DNA from: CAZQVA01 sp964596685
GTDB lineage: Bacteria; Chlamydiota; Chlamydiia; Chlamydiales; VFKH01
Length of the DNA stretch: 64,000 nt
Assembly: GCA_964596685.1 (NCBI GenBank)
Contig: CAZQVA010000005.1
Span: 28,975-92,974, forward strand
Reading direction: 5' to 3'
Part shown: positions 35,582 to 42,823 of the stretch, piece after piece
Layout: the number at the start of each line of letters is the position of its first letter
How positions within the stretch are numbered: position 1 is the first letter of the stretch
Translations under genes and position numbers: made by a program
Notes under the pieces: model-generated
Databases searched by the model: none
Told to the model about the DNA's origin: nothing
Seen by the model: the letters and a program-made list of their open reading frames with translations, nothing else

Positions 35582-35615
35582 AAAAACTAGCACTCTGTAT
35601 AAAAGAGTGCTAGTT
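35582..35615 (-). terminator. Rho-independent terminator of typA
   Basis: AACTAGCACTCT (35585-35596) and AGAGTGCTAGTT (35604-35615) form a perfect 12-bp stem with a 7-base loop. Read on the minus strand, the stem is followed by a run of T, so it ends the typA transcript, whose stop codon is at 35631. Confidence 0.9.
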
Positions 35616-35630
35616 TTGTGTGAGAATAGA

Positions 35631-37466
35631 TTAGCGAGAACGCTTGCGATCTACTTCTTTGAGGATACGTTTTCTCATGCGGATGGAAGAGGGGGTCACT
35701 TCGATTTGTTCATCGTCATCGATGTAATCAATCGCTTGTTCAAGAGTAAACTTGCGAGGAGGGATCAAAATGAGGTTTTCATCATTGCCAGAAGAACGCA
35801 CGTTCGTGAGCTGTTTTGCTTTTGTCGTGTTGACTAACAAATCTCCTTCGCGCGTGTTTTCTCCTACAATCATTCCTTCATAAGTTTCATCGCCAGGAGC
35901 AACAAAGAGAACAGAGCGCTCCTGTAGGTTGAAACATCCATACGCATTTGTCTTACCTTCACACATGGAAATAAGAACTCCGCGTGTGCGCCCTGCAATC
36001 GCACCCTTGAAAGGAGCAAAGGCTTCAAAGATTGAAGTAAGAATGCCAAGGCCACGTGTCATTGTAAGGAATCTATTTCGATAGCCCATCAAACCACGCG
36101 TCGGAATAAGGAATTCCATGCGTGTGATCTGATGTTCGTCGGTATCGAGATGTTGCATCTCACCTTTGCGACGTGAAAGTTCCTCGATGACGGAACCTGA
36201 GAATGATTCAGGAACTTCGATATGAACGCGCTCCATCGGCTCAAGTTGCACGCCATTCTCTTCTTTTAAGATCACGCGTGGTTTGGAAAGAGTCATCTCA
36301 TATCCTTCGCGGCGCATTGCCTCAATGAGAACGGAAAGGTGCAATTCCCCGCGTCCGGACACTGTGATTGCATCTTGTTGCTGCGTTTCGATGCGCAATG
36401 AAATGTTTGCGCGTTTTTCTTGAAGCAGACGGTCGCGGATTTTATTCATGGTCACGTGTTGGCCTTCACGTCCTACGAATGGGCTGTTATTCACCATAAT
36501 GTCGATCGATACAGTTGGCTCTTCCAGCACGATAGGAGGAAGCTGTTGAATGCCTTCTGGATGACATATTGTGTCGCCAATCATGACCTCAGGAATACCG
36601 AACAAGCCAACGATATCGCCACAGCTGGCTTCATCCATCTCGACTTTTTCGATGCCTCTCCATCCTTGAATACGCGTAATTTTGTGGCGCGTTTGCTGGC
36701 CTTGTGCATTGACGCAGACGACTTGTTGCCCCTTTTGCACTTTACCTTCAAGAATCCTTCCGCATGCCATACGTCCAAGGAAGTCATCGTAGCCTAAAGT
36801 GGCTGCCTGCATGAGAAAGTGGTTGTTAATGGATCCCATTGGTGCGGGAGTTGCTTCACAAATCACTTCTAGAAGTGGGATCATATTCTCGCGGGGATCG
36901 TTGACTTGGCGTGTAGCAAAACCAGATAGACCTGAAGCGTAGCAATATGTAAAATCAAGCTGTTCGTCAGTTGCGCCCAATTCCATAAACAGGTCGAAAG
37001 TTAAGTTGAGTACGCGATCAGGGTCAGCATGGGGGCGGTCGATCTTGTTGAGGACAACGATTGGCTTAAGACCCTTCTTAAGAGATTTCGAAAGTACGAA
37101 ACGTGTTTGAGGCATCGGTCCTTCTTGCGCATCTACTAACAAAAGAACGGAGTTGACCATACCCAAAATACGTTCTACTTCGCCAGAGAAGTCTGCGTGG
37201 CCAGGAGTGTCAATAATGTTGATTTTATAATCGCCGAATGGGATACATGTATGCTTCGCGAAGATCGTGATGCCTCTCTCTCGCTCTTGGTCGTAAGAGT
37301 CCATGATGCGCTCAGGTACGACTTCATTGTCGCGGAAGAGGTGAGATTGTTGGAGTAAAGCATCCAGCATGGTAGTTTTGCCATGGTCGATGTGGGCAAT
37401 GATGGCAATATTGCGGATGAGTTGGTTTTTTTGATTGCTTTCCGACATGCTTAAAGGGGATCCCAT
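35631..37466 (-). CDS. typA: translational GTPase TypA/BipA
   Basis: The 611-aa protein has all GTPase motifs of the elongation-factor class: G1 AHIDHGKTTMLDALL, G2 with RERGITI, G3 DTPGHADFSGEV, G4 NKIDR. EF-G-like domains 3-5 and the BipA-specific C-terminal domain follow (PTRGLMGYRNRFLTMTRG, FVAPGDETYEGMIVGE). It binds ribosomes and helps 50S assembly or stress adaptation. Met7 at 37448 is an equally good start; neither has a strong Shine-Dalgarno sequence. It is divergent from acpS and ends at a clear terminator. Confidence 0.97.
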   Translation of the reverse strand: MGSPLSMSESNQKNQLIRNIAIIAHIDHGKTTMLDALLQQSHLFRDNEVVPERIMDSYDQERERGITIFAKHTCIPFGDYKINIIDTPGHADFSGEVERILGMVNSVLLLVDAQEGPMPQTRFVLSKSLKKGLKPIVVLNKIDRPHADPDRVLNLTFDLFMELGATDEQLDFTYCYASGLSGFATRQVNDPRENMIPLLEVICEATPAPMGSINNHFLMQAATLGYDDFLGRMACGRILEGKVQKGQQVVCVNAQGQQTRHKITRIQGWRGIEKVEMDEASCGDIVGLFGIPEVMIGDTICHPEGIQQLPPIVLEEPTVSIDIMVNNSPFVGREGQHVTMNKIRDRLLQEKRANISLRIETQQQDAITVSGRGELHLSVLIEAMRREGYEMTLSKPRVILKEENGVQLEPMERVHIEVPESFSGSVIEELSRRKGEMQHLDTDEHQITRMEFLIPTRGLMGYRNRFLTMTRGLGILTSIFEAFAPFKGAIAGRTRGVLISMCEGKTNAYGCFNLQERSVLFVAPGDETYEGMIVGENTREGDLLVNTTKAKQLTNVRSSGNDENLILIPPRKFTLEQAIDYIDDDEQIEVTPSSIRMRKRILKEVDRKRSR

Positions 37467-37565
37467 TCTTTTAGAGATTAATATACGTTTGAATCTTCAG
37501 GAATAAGAGTTATTCTTGCTAAAAAATTTGAGTGGTACAAGACCATATTATGATAACAAATTTAT

Positions 37566-37946
37566 ATGATGATGATCAAGGGAATTGGAACAGATATTAT
37601 TGAGATCGAGAGGATTGCTGCAGTCTATAAGAGACGGGGACAGCGTTTTCTTGATTTTATTTTGACACCAAGTGAACAAGCGTACTGTCTTGAAAAGGTG
37701 CATCCAGAAGCATCGATTGCGGTGCGTTTTGCGGCTAAAGAAGCTGTTGCTAAGGCTCTTGGAGTTGGATTTGGTCACCATCTGCGATTTCTCGACATCG
37801 AAGTAGTGAATGGTCCTTTAGGTACACCTACTATTTTGCTTAGCGATAGAGCGCGTGCACATTTTAATAACCCCCATTTACTCATTTCACTTAGCCATTC
37901 TAGGTGTTACGCAACTGCCGTGGCGCTATGGCAAGAAAAGGAATAA
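37566..37946 (+). CDS. acpS: holo-[acyl-carrier-protein] synthase
   Basis: AcpS attaches the 4'-phosphopantetheine arm of CoA to ACP and so activates fatty-acid and lipid A synthesis. The conserved IKGIGTDIIEIERI (metal-binding Asp) and RFAAKEAVAKALGVG (catalytic Glu/Lys) are present, and the end LLISLSHSRCYATAVAL is family-typical. There are three consecutive ATG codons at 37566-37574. The length of ~124-126 aa is normal. The next gene, a small membrane protein, starts 7 bases after the stop, suggesting co-transcription. Confidence 0.96.
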   Translation: MMMIKGIGTDIIEIERIAAVYKRRGQRFLDFILTPSEQAYCLEKVHPEASIAVRFAAKEAVAKALGVGFGHHLRFLDIEVVNGPLGTPTILLSDRARAHFNNPHLLISLSHSRCYATAVALWQEKE

Positions 37947-37953
37947 TTTACTT

Positions 37954-38433
37954 ATGCATTTAAAACACTCCACTCTTTTAGGAGTTGCAGGCAGCATATG
38001 GTTGCTTGTTGGGATCATGTTAATGATTTTGGGTCTTAATCTTCTCGTGAATGTTGAGAGGGCTTCTGGTCTATTTCAACTTTTAACAGACCTACTTGGA
38101 CGCGCAGATTATGCCAGTATCGCGCTTGTAGTGATTGCATTGATTGTTGGTCGACTAAAGGGGCGCTTTGTCCTATCAAAGAGCGTTACAAGGATGCAAG
38201 CACGCCTCGTAAAATTAGGAGAGCCACTGCCCATTTGGAAAATTTATAGCGGTGGATTTTATATCTTGATAGCTTTCATGATGGGTCTGGGCATGTTATT
38301 TCGCTTTTTTGGCGTGCCACAAGACATTCGAGGCTTTGTCGATGTCGCTGTAGGAGCTGCTTTGCTATCCGGTTCAACGGCCTATTTCAACAAGGCTGGT
38401 GAAGCGCGCGGAGAAAAAGAGCCCTCCACCTAA
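37954..38433 (+). CDS. small polytopic membrane protein
   Basis: From the ATG at 37954 this is 159 aa. Hydrophobic helices are visible at ~10-30 (GVAGSIWLLVGIMLMILGL), ~48-65 (YASIALVVIALIVG), ~95-118 (FYILIAFMMGLGMLFRFFG) and a shorter one near 125-142. The gene is tied to acpS (7 bases) and precedes the Rpn-type gene (5 bases). A small membrane-protein gene beside acpS also occurs in Chlamydia as I recall it, so this may be conserved in the phylum. The function is unknown. Confidence 0.8.
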   Translation: MHLKHSTLLGVAGSIWLLVGIMLMILGLNLLVNVERASGLFQLLTDLLGRADYASIALVVIALIVGRLKGRFVLSKSVTRMQARLVKLGEPLPIWKIYSGGFYILIAFMMGLGMLFRFFGVPQDIRGFVDVAVGAALLSGSTAYFNKAGEARGEKEPST

Positions 38434-38438
38434 AAGAT

Positions 38439-39359
38439 ATGGCAAAGAACTACCACGATAAAACTTTTCACGCTTTGATGCAACAACGTAGCTTTGCGCT
38501 GCCATTTTTGCAAGCTCACTTGCCATCTGATTTGCAAAAACAAATAGATTGGAACTCTCTGCAGTTATTGCGTATGGATGGTAAATGCATTAAAACAGCC
38601 TCTAAGCCAGCCCTTTACGCTGATATTGTTTACCTTGTCAACATCGAGAAGGAACAGGCGTTATTGTGGACGCATATTGAACACCAGTCTACACCTGATC
38701 GTTGGATGGCTCTTAGGGTTCTGCAATATCAAACGGCTACGTTGCTTTCTTATACAAAAGCAAATAAAGTCACTCAATTGCCTGCCATTATTTCTATCAT
38801 TTATTATCAAGGCACCAAGCAGTATCCCTATACAGTAGATTTACCTTCTCTTTTTGTAGACAAAGAGCTGTCCATGAAGTATTTGGGATCACCCATCCTA
38901 ATTGATCTGCCAGCAACTCCTGACCATGTTCTTTTAGCTACTCCTCAAATTGGCACGGTAGAATTACTTCTTAAGAATATTCGATTAAAGAATTTTGAAG
39001 AGAAATCCGATATGCTTCTTAAGGGGTTAAAAAATCTCGATGACAATATGCGATTGATTGTGCTAGAATACATCTTGATGGTCGCCAGTCTCGATCAGGA
39101 CCTCTTAGAGGAAAAAATAATTGAAAACCTACCAGAGGATAAAGAATTCATAATGACTTTTGCTAGCCATTATCGCCAAAAAGGCCGTCAAGAGGGCCGT
39201 CAAGAGGGCCGTCAAGAGGGCCGCCAAGAAGGTCGTCAAGAGGGTGAGCTATACGCACGTCAAGCTATTGCTCGAAGTCTCTTGGCAAAAGGTATTGATC
39301 TTTCAATCATTTCTTCATCTACAGGTATTTCTCAGGCAGATTTGTTGCGCTTGATTTAA
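38439..39359 (+). CDS. Rpn/YhgA-like PD-(D/E)XK nuclease family protein
   Basis: The 306-aa protein matches the Transposase_31/Rpn group: HDKTFHALMQ at the start, ALYADIVYLVN and LLWTHIEHQS as the PD-(D/E)XK core (Asp, then Glu-His-Gln), then RWMALRVLQYQTATLL and LPAIISIIYYQG. The C-terminal region has five GRQE repeats (about 249-268) and then a helical tail. Rpn proteins promote RecA-independent recombination and some act in phage defence; they are often copied around a genome. The gene begins 5 bases after the membrane protein, so it may have been inserted into, or captured by, the acpS transcript. Confidence 0.9.
   Translation: MAKNYHDKTFHALMQQRSFALPFLQAHLPSDLQKQIDWNSLQLLRMDGKCIKTASKPALYADIVYLVNIEKEQALLWTHIEHQSTPDRWMALRVLQYQTATLLSYTKANKVTQLPAIISIIYYQGTKQYPYTVDLPSLFVDKELSMKYLGSPILIDLPATPDHVLLATPQIGTVELLLKNIRLKNFEEKSDMLLKGLKNLDDNMRLIVLEYILMVASLDQDLLEEKIIENLPEDKEFIMTFASHYRQKGRQEGRQEGRQEGRQEGRQEGELYARQAIARSLLAKGIDLSIISSSTGISQADLLRLI
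39183..39242. repeat. 12-base in-frame tandem repeat, five units
   Basis: The unit GGCCGTCAAGAG occurs at 39183, 39195 and 39207 without change, then at 39219 and 39231 with one or two substitutions. Each unit encodes Gly-Arg-Gln-Glu in the Rpn-type gene, so copy-number changes keep the frame. Confidence 0.95.
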
Positions 39360-39481
39360 AGTTGAGTCTCTAGTTTTTTTCGTCCCGCCTCATACCTCGA
39401 ATTGCACCCGCCATCTCTCGTATACTTGATTATTTAATAATAATTTGACAGAATGAGGCGGTACGTTTAAGGAGGTATTTT

Positions 39482-39898
39482 ATGTCTCGTTTTTTACCGC
39501 GCGTAACATTTCCTACACTGTTTTCACTACTCGATGAGAGTGACAACAAGTGGTTTAATGAACATTCCGAAGGCTCCGGATTAACCGTTTCTGAAGATGA
39601 TCATCATGTCTATGTTGAAGCATCTGTGCCGGGGGTTAAGGCCGATCATATTGAGATGACTTTTGATAAAGGCATTTTGTGGATCAAAGCTGAAGATAAA
39701 GAAGAGCATGAAGATAAGAAACGCAAGTACTATCATCGTGCACAGCGTTCATTTTCTTATCGCTTAGCCGTTCCTGGGTTACTGGATGAGCATAAAACCC
39801 CGGAAGCTGTTGTGAAAGACGGTGTATTGAAAGTCACCTTCGTGAAGACGCAAAAAGTCGAACCGAAAAAGATTCAAGTGCGCCATCACGAAAGTTAA
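39482..39898 (+). CDS. hsp20: small heat shock protein, Hsp20 family
   Basis: This 138-aa protein is an alpha-crystallin-type holdase chaperone. The core domain runs ~30-125: GLTVSEDDHHVYVEASVPGV, then HIEMTFDKGILWIKAED, a long acidic/basic loop, and DGVLKVTFVK near the end. The C-terminal I-x-I/V motif appears as KIQV. A strong ribosome site AAGGAGG lies 7 bases before the ATG. A perfect palindrome that may act in termination follows at 39908. No CIRCE element is seen upstream. Confidence 0.95.
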   Translation: MSRFLPRVTFPTLFSLLDESDNKWFNEHSEGSGLTVSEDDHHVYVEASVPGVKADHIEMTFDKGILWIKAEDKEEHEDKKRKYYHRAQRSFSYRLAVPGLLDEHKTPEAVVKDGVLKVTFVKTQKVEPKKIQVRHHES

Positions 39899-39907
39899 TC
39901 GCCTTCA

Positions 39908-39931
39908 GAGAGCCTTTTGCAAAAGGCTCTC
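39908..39931. terminator. perfect 24-base palindrome after hsp20
   Basis: GAGAGCCTTTTG is followed at once by its exact reverse complement, CAAAAGGCTCTC. It starts 10 bases past the hsp20 stop. It has no T-run directly after it (AAGACAAGTCTTTTT follows), so it may be a bidirectional end or a copy of the dispersed GAGCCTTTTGC repeat family. Confidence 0.6.
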
Positions 39932-40012
39932 AAGACAAGTCTTTTTGTGATCTGGACTTTACATCTAGATCACTATGATCTGCATGGGACTATTTCTTTC
40001 TTAAAAAAACGT

Positions 40013-40732
40013 CTATTCAATGGGTGCAATCGCACAAATACCAAAGAATGCCTGTTTCTTCTCTAGTTGAAGAGGAGGGCTGCGTCGCAGGCTTTTGACT
40101 TGTCTTACAATGACCCCTTCAGTGGGCAGAGTAAGATCAAAAAGTACACACACCCATGTTTCATCGTGTAGAGTTTCTATGATTTCTGTATAGGTGTGCT
40201 GGTTTCTATAAGGCGTTTCAATAAAGAAGTGGCTGCTTTTTAGATCGCGCGAATTTTTTTCGATGTTTTTAAGCATCGTCTTTCTTGCTTGAGGCTCCTT
40301 GGGAAGATAACCATGGAATGAAAAACGCTGAGAAGGAAATCCAGAAAGCATAAGAGCGTAGGTCAGACTGCTTGGGCCATTTAGCGCTTTTATTGTGATG
40401 CCGCGCTGTCTGGCACGAAAAACTAGTCTGGAGCCGGGGTCTGCCATGCAAGGCAGTCCTGCATCGCTGATCAGCCCCCAGCTTTCTCCGTTAAGCACGG
40501 GTTGCAGAAAAAAATCCAGTTCGTCTAAAGGCGTTTTTCCATGAAGAAGGGCGAGAGGAATTTGGTAGGGTGGTTTTTTAGTCCGAAAATGGTTGAGAAA
40601 AGAGCGCCCATTTTGTGCGCTTTCGGCGATCAATCCATCGAGTTGTGCAACTACCTCAGGTAACTCAGCGCTGAAAAGATTGAGATCAAATTGCCCGAGC
40701 GAATTGGGTAGGAGATAAAGGGTTCCAGACAT
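40013..40732 (-). CDS. RsmI-like SAM-dependent methyltransferase (tetrapyrrole methylase fold)
   Basis: The 239-aa protein has the landmarks of the RsmI group: TLYLLPNSLG at the N-terminus in place of the usual LYVVATPIGN, SDAGLPCMADPGSRLV, a following LNGPSSLTYALMLSGFPSQRFSF, and HFFIETPYRN. RsmI 2'-O-methylates C1402 of 16S rRNA. This protein is shorter than RsmI and has an atypical N-terminus, so it may be a related methylase with a different target. Its start lies 21 bases after the holA stop on the same strand. Confidence 0.85.
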   Translation of the reverse strand: MSGTLYLLPNSLGQFDLNLFSAELPEVVAQLDGLIAESAQNGRSFLNHFRTKKPPYQIPLALLHGKTPLDELDFFLQPVLNGESWGLISDAGLPCMADPGSRLVFRARQRGITIKALNGPSSLTYALMLSGFPSQRFSFHGYLPKEPQARKTMLKNIEKNSRDLKSSHFFIETPYRNQHTYTEIIETLHDETWVCVLFDLTLPTEGVIVRQVKSLRRSPPLQLEKKQAFFGICAIAPIE

Positions 40733-40753
40733 AGTATTTTTTTGTAATAAAAA

Positions 40754-41734
40754 TTAATAAACAATATATACCAATTCTTCAGGTGGAATGGGTATAGAAG
40801 AGAGCCACTGCTCAAAAAGGAAAGTAGGCTCTGAATGACCGCTTTTTAAGGCGGCATCGATGCGATCTAGATGGAGAAGGGCATTCTTTAATGCTTCAAT
40901 TGTCCACTGCCCGCTGCGCTGTAGGTCCTTTTCTAGTTGCACTTGTCTTAAATTTGGGAAAGCTGCCTGTACTTCTTGAAATGTATGGTTGTTCTCTTTA
41001 AGAGAGCGAAGTTGCAACGTTCTAGAGATCACAGAACGGATTCCTCGAAATGCTGCAATAGGCTCCTCAGAGCCAAAAAGAATAGGAGCACTTGCTGCCG
41101 CCTCCTTCCATTGCTTCTGGAGGATGAGCTCGGCTACTTGCCAACAAGAGGTGCTTTTGGGGGTAGTGCATAGAGTTAGCACCATTTCATCATCAATCGA
41201 GTGGGTGGGTTCGGCAAAAAGAGCCAGCTTCTTTAATTCATTTTCCAGCGCAAATGGGTTTAAAAGAGTCCGCTCTGCAAGTAAACGAGCTGCACCTGTT
41301 GCTATTTTCAGATGCAATTGCTGCGCATTCCAGATAATAAAATCCACATATTTATCGAGTCTTTGCCAGGGCGTAATTTGTGTGATGTCCCATACAATGC
41401 CGCGCGGATGGTTTTTTAAAAGTTGCCATTCTTTACTCTGATTAGAGAGATCAGTAAGAAAAATCGTTTCTTGAAGTTTTTTAAGGTCAATGGAGATGAG
41501 ATTTTTAGGTTGTTGGACGATCAGGATGGGGCGCTCTTTAATCCATAAGGCTTGGTCATGTTGATTCAACTCAGATTCAATCGGCTGTTTGAGAATTTCA
41601 TAGGGTAGAGCCGTGCGAGCAAGTAAATATTTCGCCCAGATTTCAGCTTCATCAATAGGCTTGGCATTGATGACAAGAAAGTGCTCTTGTTTCTTTTCAA
41701 GGGCTTTTTGCAGGCGGACGAGATCTTGATACAT
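40754..41734 (-). CDS. holA: DNA polymerase III subunit delta
   Basis: The protein (326 aa) fits the clamp-loader delta subunit, which opens the beta sliding clamp. The N-terminal AAA-like domain is divergent and lacks a P-loop, as is normal for delta. The LRSLKENNHTFQEVQAAFP and QWTIEALKNALLHLDRIDAALKSG collar segments are typical of HolA. The start overlaps lgt by 38 bases. The final residues (PIPPEELVYI) are encoded by a copy of the TATACCCAT dispersed repeat, so the tail was probably rewritten by that insertion. It is encoded between lgt and the RsmI-like gene. Confidence 0.85.
   Translation of the reverse strand: MYQDLVRLQKALEKKQEHFLVINAKPIDEAEIWAKYLLARTALPYEILKQPIESELNQHDQALWIKERPILIVQQPKNLISIDLKKLQETIFLTDLSNQSKEWQLLKNHPRGIVWDITQITPWQRLDKYVDFIIWNAQQLHLKIATGAARLLAERTLLNPFALENELKKLALFAEPTHSIDDEMVLTLCTTPKSTSCWQVAELILQKQWKEAAASAPILFGSEEPIAAFRGIRSVISRTLQLRSLKENNHTFQEVQAAFPNLRQVQLEKDLQRSGQWTIEALKNALLHLDRIDAALKSGHSEPTFLFEQWLSSIPIPPEELVYIVY
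40767..40796 (-). repeat. TATACCCAT repeat, half copy inside holA
   Basis: On the minus strand it reads TATACCCATTCCACCTGAAG followed by AATTGGTATA, matching the first ~27 bases of the hairpin unit at 50177-50222 and of the copy at 63948. Confidence 0.88.
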
Positions 41735-42557
41735 AGGCTCTTACTATCAGATAACACCCTATCAGGATAAAGGGAATACTGAGTAGTTGTCCAGTAGTCA
41801 ATCCAATCATATAACTCTCAAGCCCTCCCTGTGCCACTTTGAATGGTTCTAATAAAAAGCGGGCCCCAAAGATCATAATAAAGAGAAAGCCAATCATCGC
41901 TCCATCGCGATATAAGGCAGACCATTTCCATAGGAAGAGGAAAAATGTTATTAGGTAAGCTAGCGCCTCATAAAGCTGTACAGGGTGTCTAAAGGCTGGC
42001 ATCACATTATCGAGTGGCTGGGCAAAAAAGACTGCCCAAGGAACATCTGTGATCGTGCCTACAAGCTCTTGATTCATAAAATTCCCTACTCGGATCAGCG
42101 CAGCACCGAAGGTGACTGCAGGTGCAATACAATCGAGCAGCCGCAATACAGTGAGCTGGGGATAGCGCTGCCTGATGCGCCATCTAAGGAGTAGTAGGGC
42201 AAGAATGATTCCAACCGATCCACCGTGACTAGAAAGCCCTCCCTGGCGTAGAAAAAAAATCTGCATAGGATTGTGGAGGTAGAAATCAAAGTGGTAGAAG
42301 AAAACCTCACCTAAGCGTGCTCCAATGATCGCGCCAGCAGCGGTATAAAGTAGAATCTTATCAGAAATCGAGCGCGCATCCTTTTTCGCCTGCTCTCGAG
42401 AATAAAAGAGTGATTCATTTAAAAAACGCTGCAAGAAATGACAGGCGATAAAATACCCAAAGAAAAAAGCTGAGGCAAATAAGATGCCATACCATGCGAC
42501 TGACAAGTCGATAAATGGCAAGGTGAAAGCTTCTTTAGGTGGGTTCCAAAATAGCAT
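41697..42557 (-). CDS. lgt: prolipoprotein diacylglyceryl transferase
   Basis: Lgt transfers diacylglycerol from phosphatidylglycerol to the lipobox Cys, the first step of lipoprotein maturation in the inner membrane. This 286-aa protein has seven hydrophobic segments; the conserved QGGLSSHGGSVGI and RVGNFMNQELVGTITDVPWA (Lgt signature with the essential Arg/Asn) are clear. The start context is plain, with no strong Shine-Dalgarno sequence. The 3' end overlaps the holA start by 38 bases, so lgt, holA and the RsmI-like gene form one minus-strand unit. A MITE-like element sits upstream. Confidence 0.96.
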   Translation of the reverse strand: MLFWNPPKEAFTLPFIDLSVAWYGILFASAFFFGYFIACHFLQRFLNESLFYSREQAKKDARSISDKILLYTAAGAIIGARLGEVFFYHFDFYLHNPMQIFFLRQGGLSSHGGSVGIILALLLLRWRIRQRYPQLTVLRLLDCIAPAVTFGAALIRVGNFMNQELVGTITDVPWAVFFAQPLDNVMPAFRHPVQLYEALAYLITFFLFLWKWSALYRDGAMIGFLFIMIFGARFLLEPFKVAQGGLESYMIGLTTGQLLSIPFILIGCYLIVRAYVSRSRPPAKSP

Positions 42558-42609
42558 TTATACACTCTGAAAACAGATCTTCTTCAAGTTTAAGTCGCAG
42601 AGAGTTTAA

Positions 42610-42786
42610 ACTGGACTTTAGACAAAATCTAATATTTTTAAAGCGGTAGCTCCAGGATAGATTTAAGGCGTAGATTTAAGGCGGGGTGCCGTCGTGCATA
42701 GCTTTAGCTATTCGCGATGATGCACTGCCTTGAAGATGCTCTAGAGCTATCCCTGTAAAAATATTAAATTTTGTCTAAAGTCCAGT
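42610..42786 (+). mobile_element. MITE-like palindromic element, copy 2
   Basis: The ends are inverted repeats: ACTGGACTTTAGACAAAAT at 42610 and its complement ending at 42786, with 32 of the first 34 positions matching. The interior matches the minus strand of 19554-19717, including GCATAG.TTTAGCTA and CGATGATGCA. A 13-base duplication (TAGATTTAAGGCG twice, near 42656-42683) distinguishes this copy. There is no coding capacity. It lies between lgt and the 617-aa gene; its right end is ~38 bases from that start codon and could affect expression. Confidence 0.85.
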
Positions 42787-42823
42787 AAAATAGCAACAAA
42801 AATTACTTTCCCTTAAGAGTTTT

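Noticed and set aside
38439..39359. Rpn-type gene as evidence for a complete transposon
   Set aside because: No terminal inverted repeats or target duplications were seen around it; the gene sits 5 bases after its neighbour.
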